DNA of 37,942 bases. Origin: CAYOHP01 sp964403795 [NCBI: uncultured bacterium]. Lineage in GTDB: Bacteria > Muiribacteriota > UBA6191 > CAZXTJ01. Location: positions 5,307 to 43,248 of the forward strand of contig CAYOHP010000045.1 of the NCBI GenBank assembly GCA_964403795.1, given 5' to 3'. A program made the position numbers and the translations under genes. Shown in pieces: positions 25,520-33,970 of this stretch. Position 1 is the first letter of the stretch; each line of letters starts with the position of its first letter. The notes under the pieces are model-generated. The model searched no databases. It had not been told where the DNA came from and saw only the letters and a program-made list of their open reading frames with translations.

Positions 25520-27979
25520 TCAGGGACAGTCGACCCGGATGCGGGTCGGCGCCCTGCCGGGGACCCGCCAGGAGATCCGGGTGGTGCGGGCCGTGATCCA
25601 GCCCCAGACCCTTTCGACCTCGGGCCGGAAGGCCAGCGGTCCGGGCGGGTCGCGGGCGAGATCCTCGAGCACCGGGTGGTCCACTCCCCAGAACCAGAGG
25701 TGGGGGTCCGCCGCGCAGTCGGAGACCATACCGATCGGCTGCTGGCGTGCTTCGAGGGCCGCGTCGGCGGCCTCGGCGACCTCCGGGGTCCCGGTGGCGT
25801 AGCGCTCGAAGAGCCAAGGGATGTGGGCGTCGCCGGGATCGGAGCCGACCAGGGCGAGGGCGAAGAGCGAGACGGCGTCGGGCTCCCGCCCGGGCCGGGG
25901 TGCGGACCGCTCGACCAGGTCCCCGGTGGCACCGGCACCGGCCCGGGCGAGCAGGTCCTCCAGGGCGAGGACCCGAGGGTCCGGGGAGTCCGGCGTCGGG
26001 TCCCAGCCGAGCAGACGGTAGGGGAGCTCCTCGGGCGTGCGGGTGGCGGCCCGGGCCACCAGGAGATGGTAGAGGGCCCGACGGCTGCGAGGCAGGGCCG
26101 CGTGCCACGTGAGGAGTTCGCCCAGGAAGGCCGCCGGTGGATGGGCGGCACGCAGAGCGGTGGCGGCGAGCCGCTGGTAGATCGACCATGCGCCGTTCAT
26201 CCAGCGAGCGGCCGCCAGCCGGGGCAGGAGGTGGACGATCTGCCAGGCGATGGCCGGGGGCGGGTGGACTTCCAGTTCCGCGAGCATGCGGACCAGGTGT
26301 TCGGTATGGCGGTCGCTGCGCTGCATCCGGTGGAGCAGGGGCGCCCAGGCCAGGGCGGGGATGTGGCTGAGGGAGGCCATGGAGAGGCGGACCTCGAGCG
26401 GATTGGCGGACGAGGGGAGTTCGGCTTCCGGGGCCACGGCTCGGTCGAGCCAGCGCTGGGCGAGGGCCCGGGACTCCCGGGTCGCCGTGGACCAGAGATG
26501 GTCGGAGACGGCTGGCGGGATGCGGCCGGGCGGGCGGTCCAGCGACTCGCCGTCGGGTTCCGGGGCGACCTGGCCGAAGCGCAGGACCCGGCTCCAGGGT
26601 GTGCCGGGAACCTCCACCGTGACTTCGCCGGACTCGTCCGGAGCGAGCCCGGTGACCCAGACCCAGGCCTCGTCGTGACCCTCGTGGAAGACCGGCACCG
26701 GGCCCGAACGGTCCGCATGGAAGGCGGAGAGACGCGGGGCGCCCGGGGCCCGGAGGTGCCAGAGCACGTTGGCCGGATCCCGGTAGGTCGAGAGCAGGGC
26801 GATGTCGATCCGGCGTCGCTCGGGGTCGGGTCCGGCGAGGGGGGAGAGTGGAGTGGGGAGTGGTTCCGGGGCAGCCGGGTACCGGGCCCGAGCGAGCAGG
26901 CTCCCGAGTCCGACCAGGGCGCAAAGGCCGAGCACCACGGCTGTTGCGGCAGGCGCGCGGTGCCGGACGCGGGAGGGGCGATCCCGGAGGTCGGCGAGTA
27001 GGGTGGGAGAGGGCTCAGGGCCAGGCCGGCGGGGGCGGGGGGTCGCCACGGTGGGTTCGAGTGCAGGGTGCGGGGCGCCTGCCATGAGACGCTCCCGGTC
27101 CTCGCGGGTGACCGGACGATCCTTCCTGGGGCCAAGGCATGCGAGGAGCAGGGCGTGCCAGCCGGGAGGGAGCCGGCCCTCGGGATCCGGGGGAGGGGGC
27201 AGGGGAGCCGGAGGCTCGGGGGGCCGCGAGGCGCGGATCCGCGCCAGGGCCTGCTCGGGGCCCAGGGGCGGATGACCCGCCAGGAGCTCCCAGGTGGTGA
27301 TCCCCCAGGCATACCAGTCGTCCGAGGGTTGGAAGGAGGCTCCCAGGAGGACCTCGGGCGAGACGTACTCCGGCGTTCCCATGATGAGGCCGGTACCGGT
27401 GAGGGGGGCATCGCCGGAGCCCCGGGCCAGCCCGAGGTCCATGAGCCGGACGGTCCCGTCCTTGGTCCGCATGAGGTTGCCCGGTTTGAGATCGCGATGG
27501 ACCACGCCGGCGCCATGCAAGGCATCGAGGGCCTCGGCGACCTGGGTCATCGAGGTGGTCACGAGGTCGGAAGGGAGCCGACCGCGTCGGCTCAGTTCCC
27601 GGGCCAGGGTGTCGCCCTCGATCCTCTCCATGGCGAGCCAAGGGAGGCCCGAGGGAGTCACGCCCATGTCGAGGATCCCGATCAGGTAGGGGTGACGGAC
27701 CCGGGCCATGAGCCGGGCTTCCCGCAGCATGCGCTCCGGGGAGTCGCCACCCGAGGAATCCGGCTTCAAGAGTTTCAGCGCCACCTGGCGTCGGAGTGCG
27801 GTCTGCTCCGCCAGGAAGACCGCACCCATGCCGCCTTCGCCCAGGGTGGCGAGGATCCGATAGCCCGGGATCCCGGGATCGACGAGTGTCGGGGGTACGC
27901 CCATCTCGGGTGCAGGATAGCCGGCCCCGAGGGGGAAGGATCCTGGCCACGGGCGGGGCGGGAGGGACGACTTCGACAT
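25520..27979 (-). CDS. Transmembrane Hanks-type Ser/Thr protein kinase
   Basis: The 819-aa protein has a cytoplasmic kinase domain at about 40-300: G-loop GEGGMGAVF (47-55), Lys69 (VALKLL), catalytic HRDLKPGN (161-168), DLG in place of DFG (181-183) and activation-segment GTPEYVSPEV. A Pro/Arg-rich juxtamembrane part leads to one membrane segment (about 343-364) and a ~450-aa extracytoplasmic region. That region has a beta-rich start (EAWVWVTGLAPDESGEVTVEV) and then helical pairs resembling HEAT-type repeats. The catalytic set looks active. The ATG at 27979 was chosen because MSKSS begins just before the kinase domain; the frame stays open 115 codons further upstream into the divergent gene. 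No strong ribosome binding site precedes it. It is divergent from the DUF2993-like gene. Confidence 0.93.
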   Translation of the reverse strand: MSKSSLPPRPWPGSFPLGAGYPAPEMGVPPTLVDPGIPGYRILATLGEGGMGAVFLAEQTALRRQVALKLLKPDSSGGDSPERMLREARLMARVRHPYLIGILDMGVTPSGLPWLAMERIEGDTLARELSRRGRLPSDLVTTSMTQVAEALDALHGAGVVHRDLKPGNLMRTKDGTVRLMDLGLARGSGDAPLTGTGLIMGTPEYVSPEVLLGASFQPSDDWYAWGITTWELLAGHPPLGPEQALARIRASRPPEPPAPLPPPPDPEGRLPPGWHALLLACLGPRKDRPVTREDRERLMAGAPHPALEPTVATPRPRRPGPEPSPTLLADLRDRPSRVRHRAPAATAVVLGLCALVGLGSLLARARYPAAPEPLPTPLSPLAGPDPERRRIDIALLSTYRDPANVLWHLRAPGAPRLSAFHADRSGPVPVFHEGHDEAWVWVTGLAPDESGEVTVEVPGTPWSRVLRFGQVAPEPDGESLDRPPGRIPPAVSDHLWSTATRESRALAQRWLDRAVAPEAELPSSANPLEVRLSMASLSHIPALAWAPLLHRMQRSDRHTEHLVRMLAELEVHPPPAIAWQIVHLLPRLAAARWMNGAWSIYQRLAATALRAAHPPAAFLGELLTWHAALPRSRRALYHLLVARAATRTPEELPYRLLGWDPTPDSPDPRVLALEDLLARAGAGATGDLVERSAPRPGREPDAVSLFALALVGSDPGDAHIPWLFERYATGTPEVAEAADAALEARQQPIGMVSDCAADPHLWFWGVDHPVLEDLARDPPGPLAFRPEVERVWGWITARTTRISWRVPGRAPTRIRVDCP

Positions 27980-28001
27980 GACCAGGGTTTCGCCGAAGGG
28001 A

Positions 28002-28011
28002 ATCGTAGGGT
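28002..28011. promoter_or_regulatory. Overlapping divergent -10-like elements between the kinase and DUF2993-like genes
   Basis: ATCGTAGGGT contains TAGGGT on the plus strand (28006-28011, facing the 28047 gene) and TACGAT on the minus strand (28007-28002, facing the kinase). They share two base pairs, so the two promoters could not be used at once. No convincing -35 element was found on either side. Confidence 0.22.
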
Positions 28012-28046
28012 CCCCGACGTCCCGGGGACCGACGCGAGGAGGTGCC

Positions 28047-29048
28047 ATGTCCCCCCGCATCCAAGGGCTCGCCCTGGCCCTGGCGTTCAACCTGGCATGG
28101 GCCTGCACCGCCCGAGCCGCGGTCCAGGAACCCGTGTCAGGTCTGCCTGCCAAGCCCGCCGACCCGGCTGCCGGCGACTCGGGGAGCGGAGAGGCAGTGG
28201 GCGGGCCCGACCTCTTCGATCTGGCGACCCGGCGACCCGGAGAGCTGGAGAGCCACCTCGAGAAGGCCTTCTCCAGGCTCCTCGGGAGCCCCGAGAACCT
28301 CGAACTGGAGATCGAGGGAGGCAAACTCTCGGAACGCCTCGGGGGTAGGTTCGCGAGGATCTCGGCCCGGTTCCGGGGCGGGAAGTTCGATCGCCTGGCG
28401 GTCGCCGAGGCCAGGGTCGAAGCCCTGGATGTCCACTACGATCTGCCGGCCTTGCTGGCGGGCCGGACCTTCGCACCGCGCTCGGTCGGTGAGACCCGGC
28501 TCTGGCTCCGGATCGACGAGTCGGCCATCAACGAGACGGTCGAGTCGGTCCGCGGGAAGCTGCGGGTCGACGGCCCCCGCTTCGACCTGAAGCCGGGTCG
28601 GATCGCCTTCCGGGGGAAGATCAAGTTCCTGTTCATGCGCCAGGATGCACGGATCGAGGGAGGGCTGTCCGTCCGCAGAGGATCGGAACTCCATTTCCGC
28701 GCCGAGGATGTGGCGGTAGCGGGCATCCCACTGCCCGGATTCCTGGTGCGGGCCCTCGAGCGTCGCTTCAATCCGGTGGTGCGTCTGGATCGGGCCGCTT
28801 TCTGGAGGAGCTTCGGGGTCCGCCTCGGGAAGGTGGAGATCGGCGACGGCTGGATCACGGTGGAATCCGAGGGCCTGCCGTCGGACGGGTCCGTCGAATC
28901 GGAGGATCTGGTCCCGGCGGACGAGACGGAGGTCCCGGTCCTGGCCGGCGAGTCGGACATGATCCCCGGGAGGATCGGCGAGGGTCGCGTGGTCGGGAAG
29001 GCCGAGCCCTCCATGATACACTCGGGGCCCGCTGGCGAGGCGTTCTAA
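28047..29048 (+). CDS. Exported DUF2993-like (LmeA family) lipid-binding protein candidate
   Basis: The ATG at 28047 has a strong AGGAGGTG just upstream and opens a Sec signal peptide (MSPRIQGLALALAFNLAWAC, cut probably near ARA/AVQ). The 333-aa protein then shows features of the DUF2993/LmeA group: ISARFRGGKFDRLAVAEARV, the LRIDESAINETVES strand-helix, IAFRGKIKFLFM, and a final IPLPGFLVRALERRFNPVV then VRLGKVEIGDGWITVE. LmeA proteins are periplasmic beta-rich proteins that bind phospholipids. Family assignment is from sequence pattern only. The C-terminal ~50 residues are acidic and low in complexity. It is followed 8 bp later by the TPR membrane protein, probably in one operon. Confidence 0.8.
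   Translation: MSPRIQGLALALAFNLAWACTARAAVQEPVSGLPAKPADPAAGDSGSGEAVGGPDLFDLATRRPGELESHLEKAFSRLLGSPENLELEIEGGKLSERLGGRFARISARFRGGKFDRLAVAEARVEALDVHYDLPALLAGRTFAPRSVGETRLWLRIDESAINETVESVRGKLRVDGPRFDLKPGRIAFRGKIKFLFMRQDARIEGGLSVRRGSELHFRAEDVAVAGIPLPGFLVRALERRFNPVVRLDRAAFWRSFGVRLGKVEIGDGWITVESEGLPSDGSVESEDLVPADETEVPVLAGESDMIPGRIGEGRVVGKAEPSMIHSGPAGEAF
29017..29022 (+). promoter_or_regulatory. Candidate internal -10 (TACACT) for the 29057 gene
   Basis: TACACT lies within the last codons of the DUF2993-like gene, where it forces a rare ATA codon (ATG ATA CAC). Transcription from it would start about 28 bases before the GTG at 29057, just upstream of its AAGGAGAT. The same hexamer occurs before the 33420 gene. 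No clear -35 is present. Confidence 0.25.
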
Positions 29049-29056
29049 GGAGATCC

Positions 29057-30796
29057 GTGCAAGGCGATCTGACCACCGAGGATCTGCGTCAGGAGCTGCT
29101 CGCCAGCTGCGACCTGGCGGCCCTGGCCGAAGTCGCGGGTGCCCTCGGGGTGTCGATCCCGGAGACCGCCACGGCAGGGGAGGTCGCCGATCTCCTCATG
29201 CAGCAGGTGCCGCTCGACCGGCTGGTCGAAGAAATGGTTCGCAGGGAGGCCGGATCAGCGGCCCCCGCGGCGGCAGGCGGCGGCGACGGGGAGGTCGACG
29301 GGATCACCCCTGAGGCGTTGCGGACGGAACTCGAGACCAACTGGACGGACGAACAGCTGCGGAGCCTGGCGTCCCACTTCGGCGTCGAGGTCGAGAGCCT
29401 GCGTTCGGTGCCGGACCTCGCCGAGAAGATCGTGGCGGAAGTGCCGACCGGAACCCTGGTCGAGGAACTCATGCGGCGGGAGACGGAGCGGGCGGGGAAC
29501 GCCGGTTCGCCTGGGCCGGACGAAGGCGCGGACGAGGGCGCCGCCGACCCCGCCACGGCCGGGGAGCCGGCTCCGAGGCCCGCTCCGGCACCGGTAACCA
29601 GCCCGAAGTCCGAGACGGTGGCCGAGGCGGAGAACTACGACGACTCGAACCTGCTCCGGGAGCTCCGCTCGATGCGGCGAGACACCGAGCTCGACGAGGA
29701 TTCGGTGGATCCGGTCGAGAGCGAGGGCGGCGCGGCGCGGCTGGCGACCTTCGTGGTCGTGGTGATCGTGTCGTTCGGGCTGATGTGGTTCGTGAACCCG
29801 ACCTTCCGCACCCAGGTGCTCGGTCTCCTGGGGAGACCCCCGGCAACGGACATCCCCGGGGAACCCTCGACCGACCCCAGTTCCGCCACCACCGGAGCCA
29901 TCGACCCGGCCGCCGCGACGACCTCGCCGGCCGAAGCGACCCCGGGGACCGGACCCACCACCGGCTCGACCGTGGTGCCGATCCCGACTCCCGCAGGCGC
30001 GACGGTCGTGGTACCCGCGACCCCGGCTGTCACCACCGCTCCGGTCTCGGTGGCGAGTCCGATCCCGAGCCGGAAGCCGCCCGCGGTCACCCCCAAGCCG
30101 AGCCCCACGCCCCGGCCCCCGACTCCGCCCGCGGTCACCCCCAAGCCTTCGCGGCTGCCGGAGTCGCCGACACCTTCCGCTCCGGTGCCTGCGCCTTCCC
30201 CTGCGGCGACGCCGGTATCGACCGCTCCCCCGGCCACCACGGCTCCGGTACCGGCGACTCCGGCCGTGACGGCTCCGGTTGCCGCGGTCGCCGAGGCCAA
30301 GCGACTCGCCGACGACCTGACGACCCAGGGCCAGGAAGCCCAGCTCGACGGCGACCGGGCACGGGCCATCGCCAAGTACGAGGGAGCCCTCCGGGAGGCC
30401 CCGGCGGGCTGGGAGGGAGCGGAAGAGGTCGTGAAGCGCCTGGCGGTCCTGCGTCTGGAGGTCGGCGAGGTCGCCTTCCTGGAGGGCCGGATCGACGAGG
30501 CCGTGACGAGCTTGCGTCGATCCGTGGAGCTGGCCCCGACCTCGAAAGCCTACCTGTACCTGGGGCGCTCCCTGGAGCGGAAGAAGGTGTTTCCGGAGGC
30601 GCTGGCCAGCTATGCCAAGGCGGTCGCCCTCGATCCGACCAACGGCAGGGCCCATTACTACCTGGCCTACGCCTATCGGGCGCAGGGGCTCTTCCCGGAG
30701 GCGGAGCGGGAAGCCGCCCTGGCCGAGAAGTACGGCGAAGTGCTCGACCCTGGCTTCAAGGTCCTGCTCCGGTACCGCCCCGGCGGGTCGCCCTGA
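29057..30796 (+). CDS. Membrane-anchored TPR protein with a duplicated N-terminal domain
   Basis: The 579-aa protein starts at a GTG with AAGGAGAT four bases upstream. Residues 5-64 and 83-142 are ungapped 60-residue repeats with 20 identical positions; each begins (L/I)TxExLRxEL and ends VPxxxLVEE(M/L)(V/M)RRE. They are helical and somewhat SAP-like in length. One membrane segment follows (229-246, LATFVVVVIVSFGLMWFV). A ~180-residue Pro/Thr/Ala-rich linker carries two PPAVTPKPS copies, and the C-terminus is a set of TPR units (about 430-560, including AYLYLGRSLERKKVFPEALA and AHYYLAYAYRAQGLFPEAE). Topology would be cytoplasmic repeats and periplasmic TPR. A scaffold role is plausible but unproven. 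Confidence 0.88.
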   Translation: MQGDLTTEDLRQELLASCDLAALAEVAGALGVSIPETATAGEVADLLMQQVPLDRLVEEMVRREAGSAAPAAAGGGDGEVDGITPEALRTELETNWTDEQLRSLASHFGVEVESLRSVPDLAEKIVAEVPTGTLVEELMRRETERAGNAGSPGPDEGADEGAADPATAGEPAPRPAPAPVTSPKSETVAEAENYDDSNLLRELRSMRRDTELDEDSVDPVESEGGAARLATFVVVVIVSFGLMWFVNPTFRTQVLGLLGRPPATDIPGEPSTDPSSATTGAIDPAAATTSPAEATPGTGPTTGSTVVPIPTPAGATVVVPATPAVTTAPVSVASPIPSRKPPAVTPKPSPTPRPPTPPAVTPKPSRLPESPTPSAPVPAPSPAATPVSTAPPATTAPVPATPAVTAPVAAVAEAKRLADDLTTQGQEAQLDGDRARAIAKYEGALREAPAGWEGAEEVVKRLAVLRLEVGEVAFLEGRIDEAVTSLRRSVELAPTSKAYLYLGRSLERKKVFPEALASYAKAVALDPTNGRAHYYLAYAYRAQGLFPEAEREAALAEKYGEVLDPGFKVLLRYRPGGSP

Positions 30797-30833
30797 CGGG
30801 GGACTCCGGGGCGACCCGGGATCCTCGAGGGCG

Positions 30834-31778
30834 ATGAGAGCCGCGAGTAGACTGTCGGCGGCCCGCCGACTCGGACTGGTCGGACTGCTGCTCTGGGTGG
30901 GGCGGCTCGAGGCCGACCACCGACCCATCGTCCAAGTCCCGTTGCGGGTGGAGCCCGATCCAAGGGGTCGGGACCTGGTGCAGCGTTCCACCCGCACCCA
31001 TGGTGGGGTACGCCTCTGGGACTCGATCCGGGACTTGTACCTCGAGGTCGAGCGCAGCATCTTCGACGAACGGGGTAGGGTGGCTCGGGTCGAGCGGGAA
31101 GGGCAGTGGATCATCAAGGGGCGACGCCCCTCGGTCCGGCTGGAGCGTCCCGGACCCGAGGGCCTCCTGGTCCTGGGTCTGGATGGGCATCGGGCCTGGG
31201 CGACCCGGGACGGTGTCAGGTTGAGGACCGAGCGGGTGATGGCCGAGGCGGAAGAGGACACCCGCTGGGCCGCATTCGTGGCCCGGCTGCCCTTCATCCT
31301 CGGGGAGGACGACTCCCGGTCGATCTACCGGGGCACCGGGCGGGTGCAACGATCGCCGACCGTCGTGGTCGATGTCGCATGGTTGGGTGGCACCCGGCCT
31401 TCGGAGGAACGGGTCTTCGCACACCTCGATGCCCATCACTATCGGCTTAGGGCCATCGACTTCGACCATGCCCGGGAGCCGGGGAGCAGATACCGCATGG
31501 AGATGGAGAAGTACTCGACCCACCGGGGCGTGATGTTCCCGATGCGGAGGACGACCCGCCGGAGCGATGGCCGCCTGGTGCATCGGGAAGAGGTCCTCGG
31601 CATCCGCCTCGATCAGGCGCCGCCGCTCCATCTCTTCGCTCCCCCCGAGGAGCGGGACCGGCCTCCTCCGATCCGTCGGGCGCCTCCGGTTGGTGAGGCA
31701 GGCGAGGAAGAGCCCTCCGAGGTTGCCAGGGGGAGCAAGAAGGACTGCCCGCCCGCACCCGAACGCTGTCGGCGCTAG
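30834..31778 (+). CDS. Exported LolA-like protein, paralogue 1
   Basis: The 314-aa protein has a basic N-terminus and a hydrophobic signal segment (RRLGLVGLLLWVGRLEA), cut probably near residue 27. The mature part starts with a repeated-strand pattern: LVQRSTRTHGGVRLWDSIRD, then FDERGRVARVEREGQWIIKG and GLLVLGLDGHRAWATRDGV. This resembles LolA/LolB-fold and outer-membrane lipoprotein-sorting relatives, which bind lipid or lipoprotein acyl chains. The same layout (GG-x3-W-x2-I/L, then FD-x2-G, then an aromatic query strand) occurs in the protein at 32492-33352, so the two are probably paralogues. The start ATG is 37 bp after the TPR gene. The C-terminus is Pro/Lys/Arg-rich with two Cys. Confidence 0.82.
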   Translation: MRAASRLSAARRLGLVGLLLWVGRLEADHRPIVQVPLRVEPDPRGRDLVQRSTRTHGGVRLWDSIRDLYLEVERSIFDERGRVARVEREGQWIIKGRRPSVRLERPGPEGLLVLGLDGHRAWATRDGVRLRTERVMAEAEEDTRWAAFVARLPFILGEDDSRSIYRGTGRVQRSPTVVVDVAWLGGTRPSEERVFAHLDAHHYRLRAIDFDHAREPGSRYRMEMEKYSTHRGVMFPMRRTTRRSDGRLVHREEVLGIRLDQAPPLHLFAPPEERDRPPPIRRAPPVGEAGEEEPSEVARGSKKDCPPAPERCRR

Positions 31779-31892
31779 TCGCCTGGAACCGAGGCCTGCT
31801 TCCGTTTCGTCGGCATCGTCGACAACGGATGCCCGGCGCAAGAAGGTGAGAGTCGGCGATGGGCCGGGTCCGCCGGGTCCGCCGGGGCCGGA

Positions 31893-32333
31893 TCAGATCG
31901 CGTTCTGGCGAAGGATCGAGACCCGGGTCGACTGGCGGTGATCGAGCAGGGCCACGTCGATCACGCGGGCCCGTTCGATCTGGTCGGCACCGGCGCCGTA
32001 CACGCCCGAACCGTAGCCATGGCGACGGGCCAGTTCGTGGCGGGCCTTCTTCACGGCTTCGTCCCGAGGGCCCCGGGCGTCGAAACGGAGATCGTTGACC
32101 TCCGTGCGATCGACGGGGATACGGTACTCGAAGGTCTGGACCTCGTCGGTCCGGAGGGTGACGACGATCTCGAAGTCCGGCCGGGCCCCGGTGGGAGAGG
32201 CGCCGAGGCGCGAGGGGTCGAGGTCAGGACTGCCGGTGCCGGCGAAGTGGGTGACCCACGCGAGGGCCGCCATGCCTGCGACGAAGGCAGCCGAGCGGAG
32301 CAGGGTCCTGGTGGAGTGCGAAAGACGGCTCAC
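31893..32333 (-). CDS. Small exported or membrane-anchored protein, unknown function
   Basis: The GTG at 32333 was chosen because a GGAGGAGGA run sits just upstream and because it opens a signal/anchor segment (LLRSAAFVAGMAALAWVTHF, residues 11-30). The frame is open much further upstream, but that part overlaps the next gene in a poorer frame. The 146-aa product continues with a short beta-rich region (FEIVVTLRTDEVQTFEYRIP) and a basic helix (EAVKKARHELARRHGYGSGV). It has one of the best-looking promoters in the window (32377-32404). Its stop is 114 bp from the convergent LolA-like gene. No family recognised. Confidence 0.72.
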   Translation of the reverse strand: MSRLSHSTRTLLRSAAFVAGMAALAWVTHFAGTGSPDLDPSRLGASPTGARPDFEIVVTLRTDEVQTFEYRIPVDRTEVNDLRFDARGPRDEAVKKARHELARRHGYGSGVYGAGADQIERARVIDVALLDHRQSTRVSILRQNAI

Positions 32334-32376
32334 GAACGATCCTCCTCCTCGTCCCGTCACGCCCTGGAGTGCCGGC

Positions 32377-32404
32377 AGACTACGGAGGTCCGCCTGGTCG
32401 TCAA
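32377..32404 (-). promoter_or_regulatory. Sigma70-type promoter for the 31893-32333 gene
   Basis: Reading the minus strand, TTGACG (32404-32399) is followed after a 16-bp spacer by TAGTCT (32382-32377). The -35 matches consensus at 5 of 6 positions and the -10 at 4 of 6. The start of transcription would fall near 32370, giving a leader of about 37 nt that contains the GGAGGAGGA ribosome binding site. Confidence 0.5.
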
Positions 32405-32491
32405 CCCCCCGGGCATCCTGGGGAGAGGGGAAGGCCGAAGCAAGGAGATTGCCGTTAGGGAACGGTTGCTCTCGGATGAGGCTGACCTGCG

Positions 32492-33352
32492 TCAGGGAGC
32501 CGGCGGTAGCCCCGACAGGCGGGCCTCCGCGGAGGTCGGGGCGGGAGGCAGGGCGAAGGGGCGGGTCGCCAGATCCAGGGTGGTCACGACCTCGCGGACG
32601 ACTCCGTCGCGGAGGAGTTCCCGTCGTCGGGGCAGGCGGAGGCCGGTGGTGCCTGCGATCCGGCCGGAGAAGTGATAGACCTCGACGGGGCGGTCGGTGC
32701 GGGAAGGGTGGGCGGTCGCCTTGACGAGATCCCCGAGGGCCCGATCGAAGTGGTACTCGACCTTGCGGTAGGGGGCGGCGCCGGGCGCGAATTCGGCGAG
32801 CAGGACCTCGCAACGGGTGCCGCGGGTCATGGTGGCCCCGAGATGTCGGGTCCGGATCCCCGGGCGATAGAGCAGGAAGGGATGGGCGATCCAGAAGAGG
32901 TCGCGTTCGAGATCCTCCTGGATCCGGATCCGGTCCGGGTCGCCAGGGGCGAGATCCGGGCTGATCAGCAGCTGCTGGCGTCCGTCGGTGCCGGCGGTCC
33001 AGAGCGCGCCGTCCTGCTCCCAGTACCGATGGAGCCCCTGGTGGTGGTAGCGGAGGGTCTCCTCGCGTCGGTCCAGCGGCTCGCCCAGCGCGTCGAAGCT
33101 CCGGCGTCCGTAGCGCAGCCAGAGGCTGCCGAGTTCCCGCCAGCGGGTCCATCCGCCGGCCTTGGCGACCGCCCTCTCGACCACCCGGGTCCTGGTCTCC
33201 GGGGGGACCTGGCGGCCCCAGTGGTCGGTGAGGGGATGGAGGGTCCCGTTGGGGGCCGGGGACCGATCCGGGATTCCCAGGGGGAAGGTTCTCGGATGCG
33301 CGGCGAGCGTGGCGGGAAGGACTGCGACCAGGAGCAAGGCGCGAGGTCTCAC
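32492..33352 (-). CDS. Exported LolA-like protein, paralogue 2
   Basis: The GTG at 33352 opens a good signal peptide (RPRALLLVAVLPATLAA, cut before HPRT). A GTG at 33376 in the same frame would add eight partly acidic residues before it and is less likely; neither has a strong ribosome binding site. The mature part of the 286-aa product has VVERAVAKAGGWTRWRELGS, RRSFDALGEPLDRREETLRY, ALWTAGTDGRQQLLISPDL and a C-terminal KVEYHFDRALGDLVKA strand pair. The pattern resembles LolA-fold lipoprotein-sorting relatives and matches the layout of the 30834 protein. It is divergent from the pseudopilin operon and 158 bp upstream of the small anchored protein. Confidence 0.82.
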   Translation of the reverse strand: MRPRALLLVAVLPATLAAHPRTFPLGIPDRSPAPNGTLHPLTDHWGRQVPPETRTRVVERAVAKAGGWTRWRELGSLWLRYGRRSFDALGEPLDRREETLRYHHQGLHRYWEQDGALWTAGTDGRQQLLISPDLAPGDPDRIRIQEDLERDLFWIAHPFLLYRPGIRTRHLGATMTRGTRCEVLLAEFAPGAAPYRKVEYHFDRALGDLVKATAHPSRTDRPVEVYHFSGRIAGTTGLRLPRRRELLRDGVVREVVTTLDLATRPFALPPAPTSAEARLSGLPPAP

Positions 33353-33404
33353 GTCCAATTCTTCGGCTCGCGGCACCTCTGCCGTGAGATCCGCCGGTTC
33401 GGGT

Positions 33405-33410
33405 TACACT
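33405..33410 (+). promoter_or_regulatory. Candidate -10 (TACACT) for the pseudopilin operon
   Basis: TACACT ends nine bases before the GTG at 33420, so transcription would begin almost at the start codon. No Shine-Dalgarno sequence precedes that GTG, which would fit a near-leaderless mRNA. No -35 is evident. If a later start (for example the GTG at 33477) is used, the leader would be about 60 nt. Confidence 0.3.
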
Positions 33411-33419
33411 TGGCCTCCG

Positions 33420-33929
33420 GTGCGCGTCCTGGCAACGGGTCTCGGTCGCCTACCCGTGCCGCTTCGGCCCGGGCCCGTGGGCATCCCCTCCAGGCAGCGA
33501 CAGGGCGTCACCCTCTCGGAGATCCTGGTGGCGGTGGCGATCCTGGCCTTCGCCCTGGTGCCGATCTTCTCGTTCATGCGGACCGGGAGCCGGGGCGTGC
33601 AGGGTACCCGGGACGTGGCGGCCGCGGCCTACCTGGCGGCCCAGGCGCTGGAGAGCCTCCGGGCCTGGCCCTTCGCTCGCCTGGCGGAGGAAGACCCGCC
33701 CGATCCCACCGGAACCCTGACCGGACCGAGCGGGGAGGAGACCTTCCGGGATCCGGCCCGGCGCGAGGTGACGATGTCGGGGGTCCGGTTCCTGCGCGAG
33801 GTGGACGTCAAGCCGCTCTATCCCGCGGGTGGTCCGGAACTGAAGCTGGTGAAGGTGCGCGTCACCTGGAAGCGGGGCGAGGCGGATCTCCACTACGAAG
33901 CGACCACCGCGGTGTCCAGTGCGCCATGA
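33420..33929 (+). CDS. Minor pseudopilin, GspI/PilV-like
   Basis: This 169-aa class III signal peptide protein has the prepilin peptidase site QRQG/VTLSEILVAVAILAF, with Gly29 at -1 and the conserved Glu at +5. The N-terminal helix is followed by a short globular domain (ALESLRAWPFARLAEEDPPD, then VDVKPLYPAGG and LVKVRVTWKRG), as in GspI. Size and gene order favour the tip-complex pseudopilin GspI of type II secretion, or PilV of type IV pili. The GTG at 33420 is one of several possible starts (GTGs at 33456 and 33477 shorten the leader). Its stop lies in GTGCGCCATGA, where a GTG in the frame of the GspJ-like gene overlaps it. Confidence 0.85.
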   Translation: MRVLATGLGRLPVPLRPGPVGIPSRQRQGVTLSEILVAVAILAFALVPIFSFMRTGSRGVQGTRDVAAAAYLAAQALESLRAWPFARLAEEDPPDPTGTLTGPSGEETFRDPARREVTMSGVRFLREVDVKPLYPAGGPELKLVKVRVTWKRGEADLHYEATTAVSSAP

Positions 33930-33970
33930 TTCTCGGCACCTCGCCCGCAAGGGGCTCGGTCGCGGGCGGG
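33919..33970 (+). repeat. Direct repeat A, first copy, at the end of the GspI-like gene
   Basis: These 52 bases match 34222-34273 at 42 positions; the first 12 (GTGCGCCATGAT) are identical. The copy spans the last codons and stop of the GspI-like gene. In the GspJ-like frame it reads VRHDSRHLARKG, against VRHDPWRLAGRR in the second copy. It looks like a diverged duplicate of the GspJ-like gene's 5' end. Confidence 0.75.
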
